From Mixophyes australis (lineage: Eukaryota > Chordata > Amphibia > Anura > Limnodynastidae), in the NCBI GenBank assembly GCA_036250195.1, contig JAVHZZ010000006.1, positions 169,342,424 to 169,406,423 on the forward strand: DNA of 64,000 bases. The letters run 5' to 3'. Below, in pieces: positions 28,220 to 41,332 of the stretch; position 1 is the first letter of the stretch, and each line of letters starts with the position of its first letter. Both the position numbers and the translations under genes were made by a program. The notes below the pieces were generated by a model. That model worked only from the letters and a program-made list of their open reading frames with translations, ran no database searches and was not told where the DNA came from.

Positions 28220-30670
28220 CAATTCATGTTTCATGATTCATGATTCAAGATTCATGATTCATGATTCATGATTCATGATTCATGATTCAATTCACGATTC
28301 ATTTAATGATTCATGATTTATGATTCGATTCATGATTCATGATTCATGAATCATGATTCGATTCATGATTCATGAATCATGATTCAATTTATGATTCATG
28401 ATTCATGATTCGATTCATGATTTATGATTCAATTCATGTTTCATGATTCATGATTCAAGATTCATGATTCATGATTCATGATTCATGATTCAATTCATGT
28501 TTCATAATTCATGATTCAAGATTCATGATTCATGATTCATGATTCATGATTCATGATTCAATTCACGATTCATTTAATGATTCATGATTTATGATTCGAT
28601 TCATGATTCATGATTCATGAATCATGATTTGATTCATGGTTCATGATTCATGAATCATGATTCATGAATCATGATTCGATTCATGAATCATGATTCGATT
28701 CATGATTCGTGATTCATGAATAATGATTCGATTCATGATTCATGATTCAATTCATGATTCATTTATTGATTCATGATTTATGATTCAATTCAGGATTTAT
28801 GATTCGATTCATGATTCATGATTCATGAATCATGATTCAATTCATGATTCATGATTCATGAATCATGATTCATGATTCATGAATCATGATTCATGATTCA
28901 TGAATCATGATTCATGATTCATGAATCATGATTCATGATTCATGAATCATGATTCGATTCATGAATCATGATTCGATTCATGAATCATGATTTGAGTCAT
29001 GATTCATGATTCACGAATCATGATTTTAATCATGAATCATGATTCGATTCATGAATCATGATTCGATTCATGAATAATGATTCGATTCATGATTCATGAT
29101 TCATGAATCATGATTCGATTCATGATTCATGAATCATGATTCAATTTATGATTCATGATTCATGATTCGATTCATGATTTATGATTCAATTCATGTTTCA
29201 TGATTCATGATTCAAGATTCATGATTCATGATTCATGATTCAATTCATGTTTCATAATTCATGATTCATGATTCATGATTCATGATTCATGATTCAATTC
29301 ACGATTCATTTAATGATTCATGATGTATGATTCGATTCATGATTCATGATTCATGAATCATGATTTGATTCATGGTTCATGATTCATGAATCATGATTCA
29401 TGATTCATGAATCATGATTCGATTCATGAATCATGATTCGATTCATGATTCGTGATTCATGAATCATGATTCGATTCATGATTCATGATTCATGAATCAT
29501 GATTCATGATTCATGAATCATGATTCGATTCAGGAATCATGATTTGATTCATGATTCATAAATTCACGAATCATGATTTTAATCATGAATTATGATTCGA
29601 TTCATGATTCATGATTCATGAATCATGATTCGATTCATGAATAATGATTCGATTCATGATTCATGATTCATGAATCATGATTCGATTCATGATTCATGAA
29701 TCATGATTCAATTTATGATTCATGATTCATGATTCGATTCATGATTTATGATTCAATTCATGTTTCATGATTCATGATTCAAGATTCATGATTCATGATT
29801 CATGATTCATGATTCATGATTCAATTCATGTTTCATAATTCATGATTCAAGATTCATGATTCATGATTCATGATTCATGATTCAATTCACGATTCATTTA
29901 ATGATTCATGATGTATGATTCGATTCATGATTCATGATTCATGAATCATGATTTGATTCATGGTTCATGATTCATGAATCATGATTCATGATTCATGAAT
30001 CATGATTCATGATTCATGAATCATGATTCGATTCATGAATCATGATTCGATTCATGATTCGTGATTCATGAATCATGATTCGATTCATGATTCATGATTC
30101 AATTCATGATTCATTTATTGATTCATGATTTATGATTCAATTCATGATTTATGAATCGATTCATGATTCCTGATTCATGAATCATGATTCGATTCATGAT
30201 TCATGATTCGATCCATGATTCATGATTCATGAATCATGATTCGATTCATGAATCATGATTCGATCCATGATTCGTGATTCATGAATCATGATTCGATTCA
30301 TGAATCATGATTCGATTCATGATTCATGATTCATGAATCATGATTCGATTCATGATTTATGATTCAATTCATGTTTCATGATTCATGATTTAAGATTCAT
30401 GATTCATGATTCATGATTCATGATTCATGATTCAATTCATGTTTCATAATTCATGATTCAAGATTCATGATTCATGATTTATGATTCATGATTCAATTCA
30501 CGATTCATTTAATGATTCATGATTTATGATTCGATTCATGATTCATGATTCATGAATCATGATTTGATTCATGGTTCATGATTCATGAATCATGATTCAT
30601 GATTCATGAATCATGATTCGATTCATGAATCATGATTTGATTCATGATTCGTGATTCATGAATCATGATT
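28220..30670 (+). repeat. Tandem higher-order unit I1 (2,451 bp)
   Basis: This is the cleanest tandem pair in the window. The offset to the next copy is exactly 2,451 at CAGGATTTATG (28,793/31,244), TTGAGTCATG (28,994/31,445) and two CATGATGTATG words (29,322/31,773 and 29,910/32,361). The unit starts at a CAATTCATGTTTCATG word, and the next copy starts at exactly the same word directly after this unit ends. That defines the unequal-exchange junction at about 30,670. Private shared words include CAGGAATC near 29,531 and CATAAATTCACG near 29,558. Confidence 0.92.
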
Positions 30671-33090
30671 CAATTCATGTTTCATGATTCATGATTCAAG
30701 ATTCATGATTCATGATTCATGATTCATGATTCATGATTCAATTCACGATTCATTTAATGATTCATGATTTATGATTCGATTCATGATTCATGATTCATGA
30801 ATCATGATTCGATTCATGATTCATGAATCATGATTCAATTTATGATTCATGATTCATGATTCGATTCATGATTTATGATTCAATTCATGTTTCATGATTC
30901 ATGATTCAAGATTCATGATTCATGATTCATGATTCATGATTCAATTCATGTTTCATAATTCATGATTCAAGATTCATGATTCATGATTCATGATTCATGA
31001 TTCATGATTCAATTCACGATTCATTTAATGATTCATGATTTATGATTCGATTCATGATTCATGATTCATGAATCATGATTTGATTCATGGTTCATGATTC
31101 ATGAATCATGATTCATGAATCATGATTCGATTCATGAATCATGATTCGATTCATGATTCGTGATTCATGAATAATGATTCGATTCATGATTCATGATTCA
31201 ATTCATGATTCATTTATTGATTCATGATTTATGATTCAATTCAGGATTTATGATTCGATTCATGATTCATGATTCATGAATCATGATTCAATTCATGATT
31301 CATGATTCATGAATCATGATTCATGATTCATGAATCATGATTCATGATTCATGAATCATGATTCATGATTCATGAATCATGATTCATGATTCATGAATCA
31401 TGATTCGATTCATGAATCATGATTCGATTCATGAATCATGATTTGAGTCATGATTCATGATTCACGAATCATGATTTTAATCATGAATCATGATTCGATT
31501 CATGAATCATGATTCGATTCATGAATAATGATTCGATTCATGATTCATGATTCATGAATCATGATTCGATTCATGATTCATGAATCATGATTCAATTTAT
31601 GATTCATGATTCATGATTCGATTCATGATTTATGATTCAATTCATGTTTCATGATTCATGATTCAAGATTCATGATTCATGATTCATGATTCAATTCATG
31701 TTTCATAATTCATGATTCATGATTCATGATTCATGATTCATGATTCAATTCACGATTCATTTAATGATTCATGATGTATGATTCGATTCATGATTCATGA
31801 TTCATGAATCATGATTTGATTCATGGTTCATGATTCATGAATCATGATTCATGATTCATGAATCATGATTCGATTCATGAATCATGATTCGATTCATGAT
31901 TCGTGATTCATGAATCATGATTCGATTCATGATTCATGATTCATGAATCATGATTCATGATTCATGAATCATGATTCGATTCAGGAATCATGATTTGATT
32001 CATGATTCATAAATTCACGAATCATGATTTTAATCATGAATTATGATTCGATTCATGATTCATGATTCATGAATCATGATTCGATTCATGAATAATGATT
32101 CGATTCATGATTCATGATTCATGAATCATGATTCGATTCATGATTCATGAATCATGATTCAATTTATGATTCATGATTCATGATTCGATTCATGATTTAT
32201 GATTCAATTCATGTTTCATGATTCATGATTCAAGATTCATGATTCATGATTCATGATTCATGATTCATGATTCAATTCATGTTTCATAATTCATGATTCA
32301 AGATTCATGATTCATGATTCATGATTCATGATTCAATTCACGATTCATTTAATGATTCATGATGTATGATTTGATTCATGGTTCATGATTCATGAATCAT
32401 GATTCATGATTCATGAATCATGATTCATGATTCATGAATCATGATTCGATTCATGAATCATGATTCGATTCATGATTCGTGATTCATGAATCATGATTCG
32501 ATTCATGATTCATGATTCAATTCATGATTCATTTATTGATTCATGATTTATGATTCAATTCATGATTTATGAATCGATTCATGATTCCTGATTCATGAAT
32601 CATGATTCGATTCATGATTCATGATTCGATCCATGATTCATGATTCATGAATCATGATTCGATTCATGAATCATGATTCGATCCATGATTCGTGATTCAT
32701 GAATCATGATTCGATTCATGAATCATGATTCGATTCATGATTCATGATTCATGAATCATGATTCGATTCATGATTTATGATTCAATTCATGTTTCATGAT
32801 TCATGATTTAAGATTCATGATTCATGATTCATGATTCATGATTCATGATTCAATTCATGTTTCATAATTCATGATTCAAGATTCATGATTCATGATTTAT
32901 GATTCATGATTCAATTCACGATTCATTTAATGATTCATGATTTATGATTCGATTCATGATTCATGATTCATGAATCATGATTTGATTCATGGTTCATGAT
33001 TCATGAATCATGATTCATGATTCATGAATCATGATTCGATTCATGAATCATGATTTGATTCATGATTCGTGATTCATGAATCATGATTCG
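30671..33090 (+). repeat. Tandem higher-order unit I2 (~2,420 bp)
   Basis: Second member of the 2,451-bp tandem pair. It lacks one 33-bp unit next to the CATGATGTATG word at 32,361, so the offset falls to 2,418 at the right end (GATTCGTG, 30,651/33,069). Otherwise the copies look the same, down to the shared point variants, which suggests a very recent duplication. Its last cassette goes into block K at about 33,060. Confidence 0.92.
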
Positions 33091-33655
33091 ATTCATGAAT
33101 CATGATTCGATTCATGATTCATGATTCACGAATCATGATTTTAATCATGAATCATGATTCGATTCATGATTCATGAATCATGATTCGATTCATGAATAAT
33201 GATTCGATTCATGATTCATGAATCATGATTCAATTTATGATTCATGATTCATGATTCGATTCATGATTTATGATTCAATTCATGTTTCATGATTCATGAT
33301 TCAAGATTCATGATTCATGATTCATGATTCAATTCATGTTTCATAATTCATGATTCAAGATTCATGATTCATGATTCATGATTCATGATTCATGATTCAA
33401 TTCACGATTCATTTAATGATTCATGATTTATGATTCGATTCATGATTCATGATTCATGAATCATGATTTGATTCATGGTTCATGATTCATGAATCATGAT
33501 TCATGATTCATGAATCATGATTCGATTCATGAATCATGATTCGATTCATGATTCGTGATTCATAAATCATGATTCGATTCATGAATCATGATTCGATTCA
33601 TGATTCCTGATTCACGAATCATGATTTTAATCATGAATCATGATTCGATTCATGA
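33060..33655 (+). repeat. Duplicated block L, copy 1 (offset +5,839)
   Basis: This block pairs with ~38,899-39,494 at a constant offset of 5,839, anchored by GATTCGTG (33,069/38,908) and GATTCCTGATTCACG (33,606/39,445). It is a type I cassette with a deletion of the middle GAATCAT unit near 33,165-33,240. The partner sits between two segments related to the 36.5-38 kb area, so the 38-40 kb region is a mosaic of two sources. Confidence 0.8.
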
Positions 33656-34480
33656 TTCATGATTCATGAATCATGATTCGATTCATGATTCATGAATCAT
33701 GATTCAATTTATGATTCATGATTCGATTCATGATTTATGATTCAATTCATGTTTCATGATTCATGATTCAGGATTCATGATTCATGATTCATGATTCATG
33801 ATTCAATTCACGATTCATTTAATGATTCATGATTTATGATTCGATTCATGATTCATGATTCATGAATCATGATTTGATTCATGATTTATGATTCATGAAT
33901 CATGATTCATGATTCATGAATCATGATTCGATTCATGAATCATGATTCGATTCATGATTCGTGATTCATGAATAATGATTCGATTCATGATTCATGATTC
34001 AATTCATGATTCATTTATTGATTCATGATTTATGATTCAATTCATGATTTATGATTCGATTCATGATTCATGATTCATGATTTGATTCATGATTTGTGAT
34101 TCATAAATCATGATTCGATTCATGAATCATGATTCGATTCATGATTCATGATTCACGAATCATGATTTTAATCATGAATCATGATTCGATTCATGATTCA
34201 TGATTCGATTCATGAATAATGATTCGATTCATGATTCATGATTCATGATTCAATTTATGATTCATGATTCATGATTCATGATTCAATTCATGTTTCATAA
34301 TTCATGATTCAAGATTCATGATTCATGATTCATGATTCATGATTCAATTCGCGATTCATTTAATGATTCATGATTTATGATTCGATTCATGATTCATGAT
34401 TCATGAATCATGATTTGATTCATGGTTCATGATTCATGAATCATGATTCATGATTCATGAATCATGATTCGATTCATGAA
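33650..34480 (+). repeat. Duplicated block J, copy 1 (offset +1,410 to +1,497)
   Basis: This block pairs with ~35,060-35,980. The offset is 1,410 at CACGATTC (33,811/35,221) and GATTCGTGATTCATGAATAATG (33,961/35,371), then 1,497 at the C(A/G)CG word (34,352/35,849). Copy 1 has a private GATTTGTG near 34,092 and CAATTCGCGATTC near 34,345, the only CGCG I noticed. The change of offset reflects loss of CATGTTTC modules in copy 1. Confidence 0.8.
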
Positions 34481-35059
34481 TCATGATTCGATTCATGATT
34501 CGTGATTCATAAATCATGATTCAATTCATGAATCATGATTCGATTCATGATTCCTGATTCACGAATCATGATTTTAATCATGAATCATGATTTGATTCAT
34601 GATTCATGATTCATGAATAATGATTCGATTCATGATTCATGATTCAATTCATGATTCATTTATTGATTCATGATTTATGATTCAATTCATGATTTATGAT
34701 TCGATTCATGATTCATGATTCATGAATCATGATTCAATTCATGATTCATGATTCATGAATCATGATTTGATTCATGATTTATGATTCATGAATCATGATT
34801 CATGATTCATGAATCATGATTCGATTCATGAATCATGATTCGATTCAGGAATCATGATTTGATTCATGATTCATGATTCACGAATCATGATTTTAATCAT
34901 GAATCATGATTCGATTCATGATTCATGATTCATGAATCATGATTTGATTCATGAATAATGATTCACGAATCATGATTTTAATCATGAATCATGATTCGAT
35001 TCATGATTCATGATTCATGAATCATGATTCGATTCATGAATAATGATTCGATTCATGAT
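34481..35059. repeat. Type I array between the two J copies
   Basis: This ~580-bp stretch holds GATTCCTGATTCACGAATC near 34,550, two further CACGAATC boxes near 34,879 and 34,963, and CATTTATTG near 34,660. Box spacing drops to about 80 bp at 34,879-34,963, one of the shortest spacings seen. There is no non-satellite sequence. Confidence 0.6.
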
Positions 35060-35980
35060 TCATGATTCATGAATCATGATTCGATTCATGATTCATGAAT
35101 CATGATTCAATTTATGATTCATGATTCGATTCATGATTTATGATTCAATTCATGTTTCATGATTCATGATTCAAGATTCATGATTCATGATTCATGATTC
35201 ATGATTCATGATTCAATTCACGATTCATTTAATGATTCATGATTTATGATTCGATTCATGATTCATGATTCATGAATCATGATTTGATTCATGATTTATG
35301 ATTCATGAATCATGATTCATGATTCATGAATCATGATTCGATTCATGAATCATGATTCGATTCATGATTCGTGATTCATGAATAATGATTCGATTCATGA
35401 TTCATGATTCAATTCATGATTCATTTATTGATTCATGATTTATGATTCAATTCATGATTTATGATTCGATTCATGATTCATGATTCATGATTTGATTCAT
35501 GATTCGTGATTCATAAATCATGATTCGATTCATGAATCATGATTCGATTCATGATTCATGATTCACGAATCATGATTTTAATCATGAATCATGATTCGAT
35601 TCATGATTCATGATTCATGAATCATGATTCGATTCATGAATAATGATTCGATTCATGATTCATGATTCATGATTCAATTTATGATTCATGATTCATGATT
35701 CGATTCATGATTTATGATTCAATTCATGTTTTATGATTCATGATTCAAGATTCATGATTCATGATTTATGATTCATGATTCATGATTCAATTCATGTTTC
35801 ATAATTCATGATTCAAGATTCATGATTCATGATTCATGATTCAATTCACGATTCATTTAATGATTCATGATTTATGATTCGATTCATGATTCATGATTCA
35901 TGAATCATGATTTGATTCATGGTTCATGATTCATAAATCATGATTCATGATTCATGAATCATGATTCGATTCATGAGTCA
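35060..35980 (+). repeat. Duplicated block J, copy 2
   Basis: Partner of 33,650-34,480, slightly longer because it keeps a CATGTTTTATG module near 35,728 and the following CATAATTC module. It ends with an ATGAGTCAT word at 35,973-35,981, followed by an abrupt jump to CATTTATTG. That looks like a deletion joint. Confidence 0.8.
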
Positions 35981-36526
35981 TGATTCGATTCATGATTCAT
36001 TTATTGATTCATGATTTATGATTCAATTCATGATTTATGATTCGATTCATGATTCATGAATCATGATTCAATTCATGATTCATGATTCATGAATCATGAT
36101 TCATGATTCATGAATCATGATTCATGATTCATGAATCATGATTCGATTCAGGAATCATGATTTGATTCATGATTCATGATTCACGAATCATGATTTTAAT
36201 CATGAATCATGATTCGATTCATGATTCATGATTCATGAATCATAATTCGATTCATGAATAATGATTCGATTCATGATTCATGATTCATGAATCATGATTC
36301 GATTCATGATTCATGAATCATGATTCAATTTATGATTCATGATTCATGATTCGATTCATGATTTATGATTCAATTCATGTTTCATGATTCATGATTCAAG
36401 ATTCATGATTCATGATTCATGATTCATGATTCATGATTCAATTCATGTTTCATAATTCATGATTCAAGATTCATGATTCATGATTCATGATTCATGATTC
36501 AATTCACGATTCATTTAATGATTCAT

Positions 36527-36588
36527 GATGTATGATTCGATTCATTTAATGATTCATGATGTATGATTCGATTCATGATTCATGATTC
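36527..36588 (+). repeat. 31-bp local tandem duplication
   Basis: The word CATGATGTATGATTCGATTC occurs twice, with GATGTATG starting at 36,527 and 36,558, exactly 31 bp apart. The repeated segment runs from GATTCATTTAATG through GATGTATGATTC. The corresponding place in all other copies (for example 38,172 and 29,910) has a single copy. 31 is not a sum of the usual 5- and 7-bp words in the normal order, so this is a slippage or unequal-exchange event private to this locus. Confidence 0.85.
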
Positions 36589-37300
36589 ATGAATCATGAT
36601 TTGATTCATGGTTCATGATTCATGAATCATGATTCATGATTCATGAATCATGATTCATGATTCATGAATCATGATTCGATTCATGAATCATGATTCGATT
36701 CATGATTCGTGATTCATGAATCATGATTCGATTCATGATTCATGATTCAATTCATGATTCATTTATTGAATCATGATTTATGATTCAATTCATGATTTAT
36801 GAATCGATTCATGATTCCTGATTCATGAATCATGATTCGATTCATGATTCATGATTCGATCCATGATTCATGATTCATGAATCATGATTCGATTCATGAA
36901 TCATGATTCGATCCATGATTCGTGATTCATGAATCATGATTCGATTCATGAATCATGATTCGATTCATGATTCATGATTCATGAATCATGATTCGATTCA
37001 TGATTTATGATTCAATTCATGTTTCATGATTCATGATTCAAGATTCATGATTCATGATTCATGATTCATGATTCATGATTCAATTCATGTTTCATAATTC
37101 ATGATTCAAGATTCATGATTCATGATTCATGATTCATGATTCAATTCACGATTCATTTAATGATTCATGATTTATGATTCGATTCATGATTCATGATTCA
37201 TGAATCATGATTTGATTCATGGTTCATGATTCATGAATCATGATTCATGATTCATGAATCATGATTCGATTCATGAATCATGATTCGATTCATGATTCGT
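36540..37300 (+). repeat. Duplicated block K, copy 1 (offset +1,614)
   Basis: This block pairs with ~38,154-38,890. The offset is a constant 1,614 at CATGATGTATG (36,558/38,172) and at the two GATCCATG words (36,861/38,475 and 36,913/38,527). It carries a private CATTTATTGAATC near 36,764, where the partner has CATTTATTGATTC. After ~37,300 this copy goes into a CATAAATC word and the cassette ending GATTCCTG at 37,456. The partner first passes through ~375 bp shared with ~33,060-33,240 and then reaches its own GATTCCTG at 39,445. Confidence 0.85.
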
Positions 37301-38153
37301 GATTCATAAATCATGATTTGATTCATGGTTCATGATTCATGAATCATGATTCATGATTCATGAATCATGATTCGATTCATGAATCATGATTCGATTCATG
37401 ATTCGTGATTCATAAATCATGATTCGATTCATGAATCATGATTCGATTCATGATTCCTGATTCACGAATCATGATTTTAATCATGAATCATGATTCGATT
37501 CATGATTCATGATTCATGAATCATGATTCGATTGATGAATAATGATTCGATTCATGATTCATGATTCATGAATCATGATTCGATTCATGATTCATGAATC
37601 ATGATTCAATTTATGATTCATGATTCGATTCATGATTTATGATTCAATTCATGTTTCATGATTCATGATTCAAGATTCATGATTCATGATTCATGATTCA
37701 TGATTCATGATTCAATTCACGATTCATTTAATGATTCATGATTTATGATTCGATTCATGATTCATGATTCATGAATCATGATTTGATTCATGATTTATGA
37801 TTCATGAATCATGATTCATGATTCATGAATCATGATTCGATTCATGAATCATGATTCGATTCAGGAATCATGATTTGATTCATGATTCATGATTCACGAA
37901 TCATGATTTTAATCATGAATCATGATTCGATTCATGATTCATGATTCATGAATCATGATTCGATTCATGAATAATGATTCGATTCATGATTCATGATTCA
38001 TGAATCATGATTCGATTCATGATTCATGAATCATGATTCAATTTATGATTCATGATTCATGATTCGATTCATGATTTATGATTCAATTCATGTTTCATAA
38101 TTCATGATTCAAGATTCACGATTCATGATTCATGATTCATGATTCAATTCACG

Positions 38154-38890
38154 ATTCATTTAATGATTCATGATGTATGATTCGATTCATGATTCATGAT
38201 TCATGAATCATGATTTGATTCATGGTTCATGATTCATGAATCATGATTCATGATTCATGAATCATGATTCATGATTCATGAATCATGATTCGATTCATGA
38301 ATCATGATTCGATTCATGATTCGTGATTCATGAATCATGATTCGATTCATGATTCATGATTCAATTCATGATTCATTTATTGATTCATGATTTATGATTC
38401 AATTCATGATTTATGAATCGATTCATGATTCCTGATTCATGAATCATGATTCGATTCATGATTCATGATTCGATCCATGATTCATGATTCATGAATCATG
38501 ATTCGATTCATGAATCATGATTCGATCCATGATTCGTGATTCATGAATTATGATTCGATTCATGAATCATGATTCGATTCATGATTCATGATTCATGAAT
38601 CATGATTCGATTCATGATTTATGATTCAATTCATGTTTCATGATTCATGATTCAAGATTCATGATTCATGATTCATGATTCATGATTCATGATTCAATTC
38701 ATGTTTCATAATTCATGATTCAAGATTCATGATTCATGATTCATGATTCATGATTCAATTCACGATTCATTTAATGATTCATGATTTATGATTCGATTCA
38801 TGACTCATGATTCATGAATCATGATTTGATTCATGGTTCATGATTCATGAATCATGATTCATGATTCATGAATCATGATTCATGAATCAT
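38154..38890 (+). repeat. Duplicated block K, copy 2
   Basis: Partner of 36,540-37,300. Private variants are CATGAATTATG near 38,546 and ATGACTCAT at 38,800-38,808. Both are found again in the 43,435-45,240 copy, which places that duplication after these mutations. Confidence 0.85.
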
Positions 38891-40270
38891 GATTTGATTC
38901 ATGATTCGTGATTCATGAATCATGATTCGATTCATGAATCATGATTCGATTCATGATTCATGATTCACGAATCATGATTTTAATCATGAATCATGATTCG
39001 ATTCATGATTCATGAATCATGATTCGATTCATGAATAATGATTCGATTCATGATTCATGAATCATGATTCAATTTATGATTCATGATTCATGATTCGATT
39101 CATGATTTATGATTCAATTCATGTTTCATGATTCATGATTCAAGATTCATGATTCATGATTCATGATTCAATTCATGTTTCATAATTCATGATTCAAGAT
39201 TTATGATTCATGATTCATGATTCATGATTCATGATTCAATTCACGATTCATTTAATGATTCATGATTTATGATTCGATTCATGATTCATGATTCATGAAT
39301 CATGATTTGATTCATGGTTCATGATTCATGAATCATGATTCATGATTCATGAATCATGATTCGATTCATGAATCATGATTCGATTCATGATTCGTGATTC
39401 ATAAATCATGATTCGATTCATGAATCATGATTCGATTCATGATTCCTGATTCACGAATCATGATTTTAATCATGAATCATGATTCGATTCATGATTCATG
39501 ATTCATGAATCATGATTCGATTCATGAATAATGATTCGATTCATGATTCATGAATCATGATTCGATTCATGATTCATGAATCATGATTCAATTTATGATT
39601 CATGATTCGATTCATGATTTATGATTCAATTCATGTTTCATGATTCATGATTCAAGATTCATGATTCATGATTCATGATTCATGATTCATGATTCAATTC
39701 ACGATTCATTTAATGATTCATGATTTATGATTCGATTCATGATTCATGATTCATGAATCATGATTTGATTCATGATTTATGATTCATGAATCATGATTCA
39801 TGATTCATGAATCATGATTCGATTCATGAATCATGATTCGATTCATGATTCGTGATTCATGAATAATGATTCGATTCATGATTCATGATTCAATTCATGA
39901 TTCATTTATTGATTCATGATTTATGATTCAATTCATGATTTATGATTCGATTCATGATTCATGATTCATGAATCATGATTCAATTCATGATTCATGATTC
40001 ATGAATCATGATTTGATTCATGATTTATGATTCATGAATCATGATTCATGATTCATGAATCATGATTCGATTCATGAATCATGATTCGATTCATGATTCG
40101 TGATTCATGAATAATGATTCGATTCATGATTCATGATTCAATTCATGATTCATTTATTGATTCATGATTTATGATTCAATTCATGATTTATGATTCGATT
40201 CATGATTCATGAATCATGATTCAATTCATGATTCATGATTCATGAATCATGTTTCATAATTCATGATTCA
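38455..40270 (+). repeat. Duplicated block M, copy 1 (offset +4,978)
   Basis: This ~1.8-kb block pairs with ~43,435-45,240. The offset is 4,978 at GATCCATG (38,475/43,453) and ATGACTCAT (38,800/43,778), and 4,966 at GAATCATGTTTCATAATTC (40,251/45,217). Private shared words include CAAGATTTATG near 39,196 and 44,174. It covers parts of blocks K, L and N, which shows successive overlapping duplications. Confidence 0.88.
38800..38808. other. ATGACTCAT word, AP-1/GCN4 consensus match
   Basis: A single T to C change turns the ordinary ATGATTCAT into ATGACTCAT, the classic bZIP (GCN4/AP-1) consensus. The same word occurs at 41,105, 42,580, 43,778, 45,993, 46,962, 51,126, 53,098, 55,279, 56,454, 58,311 and 62,588. 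The complementary form ATGAGTCAT occurs at 35,973, 43,059, 46,451, 46,583, 51,400, 51,433, 53,622 and 62,914. Most lie at fixed places in type II cassettes, so they spread by block duplication. Binding is not shown. Confidence 0.6.
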
Positions 40271-41330
40271 AGATTCATGATTCATGATTCATGATTCATG
40301 ATTCAATTCACGATTCATTTAATGATTCATGATTTATGATTCGAGTCATGATTCATGATTCATGAATCATGCTTTGATTCATGATTTATGATTCATGAAT
40401 CATGATTCATGATTCATGAATCATGATTCGATTCATGAATCATGATTCGATTCATGATTCGTGATTCATGAATAATGATTCGATTCATGATTCATGATTC
40501 AATTCATGATTCATTTATTGATTCATGATTTATGATTCAATTCATGATTTATGATTCGATTCATGATTCATGATTCATGAATCATGATTCAATTCATGAT
40601 TCATGATTCATGAATCATGATTCATGATTCATGAATCATGATTCATGATTCATGAATCATGATTCATGATTCATGAATCATGATTCGATTCATGAATCAT
40701 GATTCGATTCATGATTCATGATTCACGAATCATGATTTTAATCATGAATCATGATTCGATTCATGATTCATGATTCATGAATCATGATTCGATTCATGAA
40801 TAATGATTCGATTCATGATTCATGATTCATGAATCATGATTCGATTCATGATTCATGAATCATGATTCAATTTATGATTCATGATTCATGATTCGATTCA
40901 TGATTTATGATTCAATTCATGTTTCATGATTCATGATTCAAGATTCATGATTCATGATTCATGATTCATGATTCAATTCATGTTTCATAATTCATGATTC
41001 AAGATTCATGATTCATGATTCATGATTCAATTCACGATTCATTTAATGATTCATGATGTATGATTCGATTCATGATTCATGATTCATGAATCATGATTCG
41101 ATTCATGACTCATGATTCAATTCATGATTCATTTAATGATTCATTAATTATGATTCAATTCATGATTTATGATTCGATTCATGATTCATGATTCATGAAT
41201 CATGATTCGATTCATGATTCATGATTCATGAATCATGATTCGATTCATGATTCGTGATTCATGAATCATGATTCGATTCATTATTCGTGATTCATGAATC
41301 ATGATTCGATTCATGATTCATGATTCATGA
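39865..41330 (+). repeat. Tandem higher-order unit N1 (~1.47 kb)
   Basis: First member of a head-to-tail pair. The offset is exactly 1,468 at GAATCATGTTTCATAATTC (40,251/41,719) and CGAGTCATG (40,343/41,811), and 1,475 at CATGATGTATG (41,055/42,530). Shared private words are CATGCTTTGATTC near 40,369 and CATTAATTATG near 41,143. The unit joins two cassettes by an unusual GAATCATGTTTC fusion at 40,244, which is identical in the second copy and in 45,210. Confidence 0.9.
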
Positions 41331-41332
41331 AT

